Assembly: GCF_043757465.1 (NCBI RefSeq)
Contig: NZ_JAYVPL010000075.1
Span: 76,158 to 140,157, forward strand
Origin: Armatimonas sp043757465
Lineage (GTDB): Bacteria > Armatimonadota > Armatimonadia > Armatimonadales > Armatimonadaceae
Length of the DNA: 64,000 bases
Direction of reading: 5' to 3'
Shown here: positions 52,788 to 60,391 of the stretch, piece after piece
How positions within the stretch are numbered: position 1 is the stretch's first letter
Layout: each line of letters starts with the position of its first letter
Made by a program: the position numbers and the translations under genes
The notes under the pieces: generated by a model
Seen by the model: the letters and a program-made list of their open reading frames with translations, nothing else
What the model was told of the DNA's origin: nothing
The model's database searches: none

Positions 52788-52931
52788 CCGGGCGTTTGGG
52801 CGATTTCACGGGTGGATAGGCTTCTGAACTAGGTAGGATGGCGGCATGAAATTTAGGAGGGCGGCATAAAATTCGGGTGTGATGATCGCTTCACTCTGAG
52901 GTTAAAAAATAGTTTAACTGATATTAGAAGT

Positions 52932-53303
52932 ATGGAATGGCTCAAATCTCTCTTTCGAAAACCGGAGCCCATTTCTCCGGTTAACTCTCAATCAAGTAAG
53001 CAACTGCTCACATACAACCCGGCGAGGGAGCGTGCAGCGGTTCTGACCCAAACACAGTGGGTAGAGGAGCAGCTCACCCAGTGCTCAATTGACCGTCTTC
53101 TCGAGGTGAGTGGGATTCGCGAGGCACATATCAAGACACTTCGTAACGCGGGGATCACTAACCTGCGTGAAGCGCGAGAGTGTGCGCAGCTTCCCCTACT
53201 GGGCGGGACTGCCGACTGGGCCTCAGGATGGGTGAAAAATCATGTCTTCACCCTAAACCGTCAGTACCAACAGCACCAGAAGGCACTCGGAAAAGCGGCT
53301 TAG
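52932..53303 (+). CDS. Small protein with helix-hairpin-helix-like segment
   Basis: A 123-residue protein I do not recognise. Residues 57-80 (LLEVSGIREAHIKTLRNAGITNLREA) resemble a helix-hairpin-helix DNA-binding motif. The rest is helical and Gln-rich. GATATT lies six bases before the ATG, possibly a weak leaderless promoter. It is divergent from dnaE, which by itself does not show a functional link. Confidence 0.6.
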   Translation: MEWLKSLFRKPEPISPVNSQSSKQLLTYNPARERAAVLTQTQWVEEQLTQCSIDRLLEVSGIREAHIKTLRNAGITNLREARECAQLPLLGGTADWASGWVKNHVFTLNRQYQQHQKALGKAA

Positions 53304-53306
53304 AGA

Positions 53307-55340
53307 CTACTCCACGATCACCCACTGCATGCCCCCGGCAGGTAGGGTGAGACTGAGTTGCAAGGAGTAGTCGCGCTCCAGCACGATTGTCTTGGCTTTG
53401 TCGCTACCGATCTTTACCTTTGCGGATTTGCTCAGGCCCGTGTAGTAAAGCGGGAGGCGCAGAGTGCGGGTGAGGGGCTGATCGGTGGGATTGAAAAGGA
53501 CGGCCATTGCCTTCTCTTTGAGCATGGGGTTTACGTGGAGCACGCCGTCCCAGTCACGGCCATCCGCGCGGCGCAGGTGGAGTACATCGCTCTCTAAAAT
53601 TTCGCGGTGGGCCTTGAACCAGCTTACCCACTTGACGACGAGTGCTTTGGTTTCTGGCGCGTCGTAGAGGCGCGGGCCTCGGTAGCAGGCCTGTGCACCG
53701 AAGCCTAGATTATTTTGCAAGTGGCGCTCGTAGTCGGGCAGATGCGCTTTGAGTGGCTCGATAGTCGCCGCATCGCCGCCGCCTTGGTACTGGACAAGTG
53801 GTACAAACATCCAGCCCATACTCGGGGTTTTCTCCCAGGTACCGTCGAAGAGATTCTGTCGCGCGTGAATCACTTGCTCGGCACGGGGGAGGCTCCAGTT
53901 GCTCTCACGGTAGCCCATCGCCGTTTTATTCGAGCCGTTGAGGAAGTAGAAGTCCGGGACATTCAGGAAGATCTTCTTCGCATTGCACCAGTGGTAGAAA
54001 TCGCGGATCTGCATAAACTGTGTCCACTGCGAGTCCGCGAGCCCTTTATGACCGGGATGGGTGGTGGACGAACAAATATCGCCCGGATAGCTGCCGTCGT
54101 GCTCTAGGATATCAAAACCCGTCTCGGTGAGAAACTTTTTGACATGCTCAAAGTAGGCGATTCCCCACTTGCTGCCAAGGCACGGGCTATTGCCAAAGAT
54201 CGCACCGTTGGGATTTTTGACATCGTCGTCATCGGAGATGCGCTGCGACGCAAGTAGCGAGTAGCCTCCGAGTCGAATCTTCTTGCTGTGCGCGTAGTCG
54301 GCGAGCGCTTTGAACTTGGCGAGGTTCTCAGGGGATGTGTCCTCCATATTCAGACCACTGCCAAAGCTTAGGATCACCATCTCGAAGCCGACTTCCGCGC
54401 ACTGGTCAATGGCTGTTTTCACGGTCGTCGGGTTGGTCGTGGTGACATGGAGCAGCAGCGGATTGTCCAGCACCCACGGAGCCAACGCCCGGTACATCTT
54501 GCGCACTGCCAGCCCCTTGCGCTCGCGATCCGTGGAGTCGTGGAGGAGAATAAATGTCCGGAAGCTATCCACACTCTGGCCAGGAGCAAGCTCGATATCA
54601 GGGCCGTAGGGAGGACGTACCTCCAGCAGACAGGGTGTCTGGCGCTCGTAGTTCACTTGTGTTTGGTAGGTGGGATCGGTCACGAAATGCACGGTTTTAT
54701 TGGAGTTGCCCTGGCTCATCCCTCCGAAGCTGTAGTCGGTGACGACACTGAGATTGGGCTGCTCCCAGCGCTCCGTTTTATCCACGATAGACTCAGGTTC
54801 TACCAGAGCAAGCCGCTCGCTCATAAACTTCGTCAGGCGAACCGAGCTATTCCCCTGGTTTGTGATCGTCAACCACTTGGCGAAAACCGGCAAGCCATTG
54901 TAGAGCTCGTAGTGCACGGTGACGGCAATACCAGCGGCGGCGAATTTCAAGTCCAGCGAGACGCCTGCGGGGGGAGGAGCGGCAGCGAAACGCGGCGCAG
55001 GCTTGCCGACGGAGTAGCCCGTGAAGTGCAGTGCATTTGGATTTGCGGTGAGCTTTGGCAGCCACTCGGGTTTGAGAAAGGCCTGGTTTGGCTGCCCCAT
55101 TAGCCCGCCCACTGCCCGCTCTTCGCCATCAATTGTCACAAGGGCTTCGGGGCCCACTGCGCGCAGAAACGCTTCGCCGGTTGCCAGATGCTCCAGTCCG
55201 ATCGTTGCGGCGTCGGGAGCGAGACGAAAAGTGCGCCGAACCAAGCCGTTCTGAAGGGTGAGTGTCTTGCCATCTGGGGGGGCAAGCACTTCGGCATGCG
55301 CGGCGGGCGGCTGTAGGAGCCAGTCGGGAGAAAGTAGCAT
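53307..55340 (-). CDS. Glycoside hydrolase, alpha-galactosidase-like (clan D type)
   Basis: A 677-residue protein without a clear signal peptide. An N-terminal beta-sandwich (about 1-290) precedes a TIM barrel. ETGFDILEHDGSYPGD holds a likely catalytic Asp, and DFYHWCNAKKIFLNVPDFYFLNGSNKT and GYRESNWSLPRAEQVIHARQ follow. A C-terminal beta domain ends the protein. The layout is that of GH36/GH27-like alpha-galactosidases, but the exact family and substrate are uncertain. GATAAT lies five bases before the ATG at 55340. Confidence 0.72.
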   Translation of the reverse strand: MLLSPDWLLQPPAAHAEVLAPPDGKTLTLQNGLVRRTFRLAPDAATIGLEHLATGEAFLRAVGPEALVTIDGEERAVGGLMGQPNQAFLKPEWLPKLTANPNALHFTGYSVGKPAPRFAAAPPPAGVSLDLKFAAAGIAVTVHYELYNGLPVFAKWLTITNQGNSSVRLTKFMSERLALVEPESIVDKTERWEQPNLSVVTDYSFGGMSQGNSNKTVHFVTDPTYQTQVNYERQTPCLLEVRPPYGPDIELAPGQSVDSFRTFILLHDSTDRERKGLAVRKMYRALAPWVLDNPLLLHVTTTNPTTVKTAIDQCAEVGFEMVILSFGSGLNMEDTSPENLAKFKALADYAHSKKIRLGGYSLLASQRISDDDDVKNPNGAIFGNSPCLGSKWGIAYFEHVKKFLTETGFDILEHDGSYPGDICSSTTHPGHKGLADSQWTQFMQIRDFYHWCNAKKIFLNVPDFYFLNGSNKTAMGYRESNWSLPRAEQVIHARQNLFDGTWEKTPSMGWMFVPLVQYQGGGDAATIEPLKAHLPDYERHLQNNLGFGAQACYRGPRLYDAPETKALVVKWVSWFKAHREILESDVLHLRRADGRDWDGVLHVNPMLKEKAMAVLFNPTDQPLTRTLRLPLYYTGLSKSAKVKIGSDKAKTIVLERDYSLQLSLTLPAGGMQWVIVE

Positions 55341-55345
55341 AGGGC

Positions 55346-55351
55346 ATTATC
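55346..55351 (-). promoter_or_regulatory. -10 box of leaderless promoter (glycoside hydrolase)
   Basis: GATAAT five bases before the ATG at 55340. Confidence 0.45.
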
Positions 55352-55419
55352 GCAAAAAATTAGTGCTGGTAGCAAGAGGCGTTAGCGGGCGAGGACTGTG
55401 TATCATTAGGGCACAGCAC

Positions 55420-55448
55420 TTGACAGAAAAACAAAAAAACGCTAGGCT
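55420..55448 (+). promoter_or_regulatory. Promoter of the BON lipoprotein gene
   Basis: -35 TTGACA (55420-55425), 17-base A-rich spacer, -10 TAGGCT (55443-55448), followed by an AGGAGG ribosome-binding site before the ATG at 55472. Confidence 0.7.
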
Positions 55449-55471
55449 ATAAATGGTAGGAGGAATACACT

Positions 55472-55846
55472 ATGTATAGAAAATTTGCTCTGTTTGCGGT
55501 GACATTGTCTGTGTTTTCGGTTGTTCTCGTGGGGTGTCCGAAGCCTCAAGAGGCAGCCGATGCTGGCACAGGTGCCGCTATAGATGCCGGTAAGAGGGCG
55601 GCAGACGCCGGGGGTAAGATGGCGGATGCGGGCAAGGCCGCTGTTGCTGCGGTCACCGATCCCGCCAAGCTGATGGAAGCACTCAAGGCCGACGCTGGGC
55701 TTGCTGGCGTCAAGATCCAGAAGAATGCCAAAGACGAGCTCGTCATGACGGGTAAAGTTGCCGATCAAGCACTGAAGGCCAAGGCTGAGGAGCTGATCAA
55801 AGCCGCTGGTGGAACTGTCAAGAACGCGATTATCGTCGGTAAGTAG
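55472..55846 (+). CDS. BON-domain lipoprotein
   Basis: A 124-residue lipoprotein. Signal peptide ends in VVLVGC; an Ala/Asp/Gly-rich repetitive tether (AADAGTGAAIDAGKRAADAG) follows. Residues 70-124 form a BON-like domain (AGVKIQKNAKDELVMTGKVADQALKAKAEELI). BON domains bind membranes or phospholipid. A strong TTGACA promoter and AGGAGG site suggest high expression. It is followed after 11 bases by the stalk-domain gene. Confidence 0.78.
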   Translation: MYRKFALFAVTLSVFSVVLVGCPKPQEAADAGTGAAIDAGKRAADAGGKMADAGKAAVAAVTDPAKLMEALKADAGLAGVKIQKNAKDELVMTGKVADQALKAKAEELIKAAGGTVKNAIIVGK

Positions 55847-55857
55847 GAACGAAAACA

Positions 55858-56193
55858 ATGCCGTACAAGATTGAGGGAATTGATATCGAGGGAATTACCG
55901 AGCCTGTTCTGGGTGAGGGAACGACCTTCGTGCCGCTCGCCAATGTCGCGCAGGCACTAGGTGGCTATGCAGAGTTCGACCATGTGGCCAAGGTTGCCAA
56001 GATTCAGATGGGCGACTATGTTCTTCAGGTTCAGGCAGACAACCCCATCGTGGATATTAGTGGGACGCCTGTGGAGCTTCAAGCCGCTCCGTTTATTGAG
56101 GTGGACACGATGTTTGTGCCGGTGCGTCTCTTTGAGAAGCTCGGTTACACGATGAGTGTTGATGGTGTGAATATCGCGCTTGAAAGTGCGTAA
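55858..56193 (+). CDS. Copper-amine-oxidase-N-like (stalk) domain protein
   Basis: A 111-residue protein with two half repeats of the Cu_amine_oxidN1 fold: TTFVPLANVAQALGGYAEFDHVAKVAKIQ and DTMFVPVRLFEKLGYTMSVD. Such domains are cell-surface structural modules without enzyme activity. No signal peptide is visible, which is odd for the family. It is cotranscribed with the BON lipoprotein and ends before a strong terminator. Confidence 0.75.
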   Translation: MPYKIEGIDIEGITEPVLGEGTTFVPLANVAQALGGYAEFDHVAKVAKIQMGDYVLQVQADNPIVDISGTPVELQAAPFIEVDTMFVPVRLFEKLGYTMSVDGVNIALESA

Positions 56194-56202
56194 ACAAAAA
56201 TG

Positions 56203-56236
56203 AAAAGCCGGGGCAACTCGCTGCCCCGGCTTTTTT
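56203..56236. terminator. Bidirectional rho-independent terminator
   Basis: Stem AAAAGCCGGGGCA / TGCCCCGGCTTTT with a six-base loop, then TTTTTT-type tract on the plus strand and A-run on the other side. It serves the plus-strand stalk gene and the convergent protease gene. Confidence 0.9.
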
Positions 56237-56251
56237 GTTGCTTTTCCCAGA

Positions 56252-57793
56252 CTACTTATCGGTGCTGTCAGTCTCCGTGGTCAGTGGGGGAGAGGAAGAT
56301 TTGGCATAGGGGCCGATGGGATCCTTCTTTCCGGCCACCGTCTCGGATTTCTCCGGCTTGTCAGGAATATCTTTTTCAGATTTTGGCCAGGGTTTTCCGG
56401 CCATACGCGCCTTGAGTAGCTCGACTCCCTTGGCGATCTGTGGGCTGAACTTTGCGGCGTAGCGTCGGTCAAAAGGCTTGTCGCGCAGGGCGGTCCACTG
56501 TGTCTCGATGTCTTTTTCTGTTTCGGTCAACACCATGTCGGGCTTGACACCACCGAGCTTGGTGACCGTGCCGGACTCATCGCGGAAGGTATTGATATCG
56601 CGCTTGCCACGGGTGTAGTAGCGCTGGGTTGTGATCTTGACTGCGCCTTCCCGGTCTTGGAGCGGGATAATGGTCTGCACCAGTCCCTTGCCAAAGCTGC
56701 GTGTTCCGATCAGGAAGCCCGCGCCTCCGTCCTGGATGGCGCCGGAGACGATCTCAGACGCACTCGCGGAGCCCCCGTTGATGAGCACCACTGTGGGGAT
56801 TTTGCCCACGGTCGGAACTCTCCCTGCTGCGTGGGCAGCCTGTCGTTTTTCCATCTCCACATCTAGCGAGCGCATCTGCCCGTTTTTCTCCTTGAGCCAT
56901 GTTACGGGGCCGCTGGGCAAGAAGCGGGAGCCGAGATCCTGTGCGACATGGAGCATTCCTCCCGGGTTGTTGCGCATGTCGAAAATAAGAGACTTCATTC
57001 CCTGTTTCTGAAGGCGTTCAAAGGCGATTCCAAACTGCACATCGGCTTCCTCGCTAAACAGATCGAGGCGGATATAGCCGATCTTGGCGGTATCGTCCTG
57101 CATCCAGGAGTCAATTACCGGAGAGTTAACCTGCTCTCGGGTGAAGACATAGTCCTTTTTTTCGGTGCCACGGCGTAGCGTGAGCTTGACTTTGGTGCCT
57201 TCCTCCCCCTTGATGCGCTTGATCACATCGTCGAGGTGCTGTTGATCTGAGAGGAGAGCGGATTTACCGTCCACTTCGACAATCACATCCCCGGGCTTGA
57301 GCTTCGCGCGCCATGCGGGGGAGTTCTCTATAGGCTCGATGATCATCGGGAATTTTTTGTCTTTGGTGACATCCAGTTTCGCGCCGATTCCGAAGAAGCG
57401 GCCCTGGGTGTCTTCCATGTTACGCTTGAACTCCTCAGGATTCCAGTACTCGGTGTAGCGGTCTCCGATGGCCAGGAGCATCCCATCAATTCCGGCGTAG
57501 CGGATCTTGTTGCGCCAGGTGGCGAGTGCCTTGGGATCACTGGGCGGCGTACCGTACTCGCTGAGGATCTTTTCCAAAACACTGTGGTAGGTATCAACGG
57601 GCGAAAGATCGCTGGAGCCTGCCTTTGCCGCCGCGGGCCTGGTTGCCTCGCTCAGACGGGCTGCCAGGAGGGTGGGGGTGATGCGAAGCACATCCTCCTT
57701 GTGTCCTTGGAGGATCTGGAAATTGAAGCCGCTGAAGAAAGCCGCTCCCACCAGACTTGTTGCTGCAATACCTTTGATGACACTGCGTACCAT
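56252..57793 (-). CDS. C-terminal processing protease (S41), active-site intact
   Basis: A 513-residue CtpA-like serine protease. An N-terminal hydrophobic segment (IAATSLVGAAFFSGFNF) anchors or exports it. A PDZ domain lies at about 150-240 (AWRAKLKPGDVIVEVDGKSA). The Ser-Lys-Gln site is complete: GGSASASEIVSGA and GTRSFGKGLVQT. The C-terminus is Lys/Pro-rich. It begins three bases after the end of a second S41 gene, so the two form one transcript. Confidence 0.9.
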   Translation of the reverse strand: MVRSVIKGIAATSLVGAAFFSGFNFQILQGHKEDVLRITPTLLAARLSEATRPAAAKAGSSDLSPVDTYHSVLEKILSEYGTPPSDPKALATWRNKIRYAGIDGMLLAIGDRYTEYWNPEEFKRNMEDTQGRFFGIGAKLDVTKDKKFPMIIEPIENSPAWRAKLKPGDVIVEVDGKSALLSDQQHLDDVIKRIKGEEGTKVKLTLRRGTEKKDYVFTREQVNSPVIDSWMQDDTAKIGYIRLDLFSEEADVQFGIAFERLQKQGMKSLIFDMRNNPGGMLHVAQDLGSRFLPSGPVTWLKEKNGQMRSLDVEMEKRQAAHAAGRVPTVGKIPTVVLINGGSASASEIVSGAIQDGGAGFLIGTRSFGKGLVQTIIPLQDREGAVKITTQRYYTRGKRDINTFRDESGTVTKLGGVKPDMVLTETEKDIETQWTALRDKPFDRRYAAKFSPQIAKGVELLKARMAGKPWPKSEKDIPDKPEKSETVAGKKDPIGPYAKSSSPPLTTETDSTDK

Positions 57794-57796
57794 TGT

Positions 57797-59221
57797 CTAA
57801 CTCTTTCCTCTTGTCGTTGCGGTGCCTGCGATGATCTGGGGGCGGTTCTTGAGAGTAGCCACCGCCTGGGCGAGCACCTCACTCTCCAGAGTTTCCGCCG
57901 CGAGGGCAACCTGAGGCGTGAGCCCAACCCCAGCCCAGGCCACTCCCTTCCCGCTGAGGAGCTTGCCGGTGATGAGGGTGAAGGCGGAGCCATCTTGCAG
58001 GAGATACATCCCTTGTACCAGAGCATCCCCAAAGGTCTTCTCTCCAACCAGAGGCGCTCCCGTGCGCTCGCTCAGGCACGCGGCTAGCGCTTCCGCAGTG
58101 GAGGCAGTGCCGTTATTGACAAGCACGGTCAGCGGGACTTTGACTTTCGCAGCCTCATTGGCGAGTAGATTGCTCTTCCTGCCCCCTTGACCCACTTCCT
58201 GCGCCACGATGCCTCGCCCCACGAGAAGCCCTGCGATCCGTTGCATGGCCTCAAACGAGCCCCCCGGCGTCCCCCGTAGATCTAGCACAATGCCTGTACT
58301 ATCGGCTGGCAGGCTCTCCAGAATCTTGGCGACTTCTTCATCGCAGCCCTGGTTCAGGTAGGGGATTCTGATATAGGTTGCTTTTCCCTCAATGACCTTG
58401 CTGGTCACTGCAGACGCTGCCGTCACAGCGGGAGCCAGCTCCACTTTGACCGGGGTTGCCTGTCCCTTGCGCAGGATTGTCAGGGCGTATTTCTCTTTAC
58501 TTGCAATGCTCTTGGCCAGGAGCTTGTCGCCCCGCAGGAGCATCTCGGCGGCGTGGAGACGAATGCCCCCAGTGATCCGGTCTCGGGCACTGACACGCGC
58601 TTTTTCGTAGGCTTTTTCGTCCACTTCGCGGTTCTGGAACTGAATCGCGACTTTGGAGAAAGGGAGAAGCGGGTCGTAGCCCAGTACCCACTTTCCATCA
58701 ATATGAGTGACTGTGTCGCCCGGCTTCAACCCCGCTTTTTCCGCAGGGGAGCCAGGCAGGGGAGCCACCACCACGATCTTGTAGTCCGTGTAGCCACTGG
58801 TCTTGGTAGACTGGATCGAGAGAGTGGCACCGATCCCATGAAAGCTGCCCCTGGCTTCGTCTTCCAGGAGCTTACGCTGCTCGGGCTCAAGGTAGTAGGA
58901 ACGAGGGTCTTCGAGCGAGGCGACCATCAACTTGACACTGCTCTGCGCCATCTTGGTATCGGTAGGGAGGGTGTCGTAGTACTGGTCTTTCACGAGGGCA
59001 TAGACTGTCTCAAAGGTTCCGCCGAAGTCCTGAGCCTCACCTGTTCGGGGAGTGACGGCGTGACCGTTCTCCGCAACCTGAGATCGTCCCAGTGCTGCGG
59101 GGAGTGTCTTTGCGCGGGCGACGGGGCCTCCCTGTCGCAAGCGTGCTCCTCCCGCAAAGGCGACCCCGGTGGCTAGGACAACCCCTGCGCCAAAAAGAAA
59201 AGAACCACGCCGTCGTTGCAT
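57797..59221 (-). CDS. S41-family protease paralogue lacking the catalytic lysine
   Basis: A 474-residue exported S41/PDZ protein with signal/anchor LFGAGVVLATGVAFAGG. The PDZ part is around 150-230 (SPAEKAGLKPGDTVTHIDGK). The nucleophile Ser is kept (NNGTASTAEALAA) but the Lys of FGKG is Asp (GEKTFGDALVQG); the following Gln is kept. It is therefore probably inactive or altered, and may regulate the active paralogue three bases downstream. A TAAAAT box lies about 45 bases upstream and AAGGTAGAG precedes the ATG. Confidence 0.86.
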   Translation of the reverse strand: MQRRRGSFLFGAGVVLATGVAFAGGARLRQGGPVARAKTLPAALGRSQVAENGHAVTPRTGEAQDFGGTFETVYALVKDQYYDTLPTDTKMAQSSVKLMVASLEDPRSYYLEPEQRKLLEDEARGSFHGIGATLSIQSTKTSGYTDYKIVVVAPLPGSPAEKAGLKPGDTVTHIDGKWVLGYDPLLPFSKVAIQFQNREVDEKAYEKARVSARDRITGGIRLHAAEMLLRGDKLLAKSIASKEKYALTILRKGQATPVKVELAPAVTAASAVTSKVIEGKATYIRIPYLNQGCDEEVAKILESLPADSTGIVLDLRGTPGGSFEAMQRIAGLLVGRGIVAQEVGQGGRKSNLLANEAAKVKVPLTVLVNNGTASTAEALAACLSERTGAPLVGEKTFGDALVQGMYLLQDGSAFTLITGKLLSGKGVAWAGVGLTPQVALAAETLESEVLAQAVATLKNRPQIIAGTATTRGKS

Positions 59222-59325
59222 CTTTGTGCTCTACCTTCCGTTGTTTGTTTAACTACGCTATTTTATCATCGGATGTTCCGCTTTGGTTACCGACCTGCTA
59301 ATTCTCATGGGGGATGCCTACGCTG

Positions 59326-59331
59326 TACAAT
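59326..59331 (+). promoter_or_regulatory. -10 box of leaderless promoter (PhyH-like gene)
   Basis: TACAAT exactly six bases before the ATG at 59338. Confidence 0.5.
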
Positions 59332-59337
59332 GGCGCT

Positions 59338-60213
59338 ATGGAATCCGCAAAGCCGCCTGCACTGGGGTATGTCCCCGACCCCGATGACCTCACCACCCTT
59401 GAGCGCGACCTACGCTTTCACCCGGCACTCACGCAGCACCCACAGCTTCTCACACCCGACCAGCTCGCGCACTACAACGAGCACGGCTACATTCGCCCCG
59501 TTCTGATCTTTGATGACTCCGAAATTGCAGCGCTACGATCACGCTTCGACGAAATCTTAGCCCAAACGCTTGCTTCGGGCGGGAGCAGCTACTCGATTGC
59601 CACCGCGCACCGAAAGTACGGCTTCGTCTACGATCTTCTGAAGCACCCCAAGATCATCGCCGCCGTTTGCGACATTCTCGGCCCCGATGTGATCGGCTGG
59701 GGCGCGCACTTTTTCTGCAAGATGCCCCACGACGGCAAAAAAGTGGACTGGCACCAGGATGCTGTCTTCTGGCCGCTCACGCCGAGCAAGACTGTCACCG
59801 TCTGGCTGGCCATTGACGACGCCGACCCAGAGAACGCCAACATGCGCTTTATCCCCGGCTCGCATCGGCATGGCCCTGTGATGCACCTGCCCACCAGCGC
59901 CGCCGAGGACAACGTCCTCAATCTGAAAATAGAAAACGCCGAACGCTTCGGCGATGCCCCCGTGGACGACACTCTCAAAGCCGGGGAAGCCTCTCTCCAC
60001 TCGGACTTACTGCTCCACGGCTCCGAACCCAACACGTCGGATCGAAGACGTTGCGGCCTCACGCTGCGCTACTGCGCCGCCGAAGTCAAAGCGCACCTCG
60101 GCTGGGACGACAAAGGCATTCTCGTGGCGGGCGAGGATAGGGAAGGGAACTGGAAGAACGCGGCGCGGCCAACATCCCCCCACGGCGACAGCGCCGTGAC
60201 CCCCTTCGCCTGA
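59338..60213 (+). CDS. Phytanoyl-CoA dioxygenase (PhyH)-family protein
   Basis: A 291-residue Fe(II)/2-oxoglutarate oxygenase. The iron ligands are His and Asp in VDWHQDAVFW and a distal His in LLLHGSEPNTSDRRRCGLTL, with the following Arg binding oxoglutarate; FIPGSHRHGPV is also a family motif. Start at 59338 (MESAKPPALG) rather than an upstream codon, because TACAAT lies six bases before it. Substrate unknown. The end of the gene lies within a terminator hairpin. Confidence 0.88.
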   Translation: MESAKPPALGYVPDPDDLTTLERDLRFHPALTQHPQLLTPDQLAHYNEHGYIRPVLIFDDSEIAALRSRFDEILAQTLASGGSSYSIATAHRKYGFVYDLLKHPKIIAAVCDILGPDVIGWGAHFFCKMPHDGKKVDWHQDAVFWPLTPSKTVTVWLAIDDADPENANMRFIPGSHRHGPVMHLPTSAAEDNVLNLKIENAERFGDAPVDDTLKAGEASLHSDLLLHGSEPNTSDRRRCGLTLRYCAAEVKAHLGWDDKGILVAGEDREGNWKNAARPTSPHGDSAVTPFA

Positions 60214-60245
60214 GACCCTCGTTCCGAGGGGCGAAGGGGGTGTTT
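60201..60245. terminator. Terminator hairpin overlapping the PhyH-like stop codon
   Basis: Arms CCCCCTTCGC and GCGAAGGGGG pair, with an inner CCCTCG/CGAGGG hairpin and a six-base bulge. TTTTCTT follows on the plus strand. The TGA stop lies in the bulge. Confidence 0.75.
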
Positions 60246-60247
60246 TC

Positions 60248-60370
60248 TTATAGTCCGAGCTTGGTGAGCAGATCGGGGCGGCTTTTGCAGACAATACGTG
60301 CGCCACGGTTGAGCGGGCCGACAAAGGCTTGTAGAGCTGCGAGAGCATCGTTCTGGGCTTTTGTAGCGGT
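60248..60370 (-). pseudogene. Possible 3' remnant of a minus-strand gene
   Basis: A frame of about 40 residues (AQNDALAALQAFVGPLNRGA..., ending LLTKLGL) runs to a stop directly beside the terminator hairpin, as a real gene end would. No start or upstream part remains: the Rhs gene occupies the other side. It may be the tail of a gene truncated when the Rhs unit arrived. Evidence is weak. Confidence 0.25.
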
Positions 60371-60374
60371 CTGG

Positions 60375-60380
60375 TAGAAT
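60375..60380 (+). promoter_or_regulatory. -10 box of the Rhs gene
   Basis: TAGAAT eleven bases before the ATG at 60392. Confidence 0.4.
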
Positions 60381-60391
60381 CCTCCTAGACC

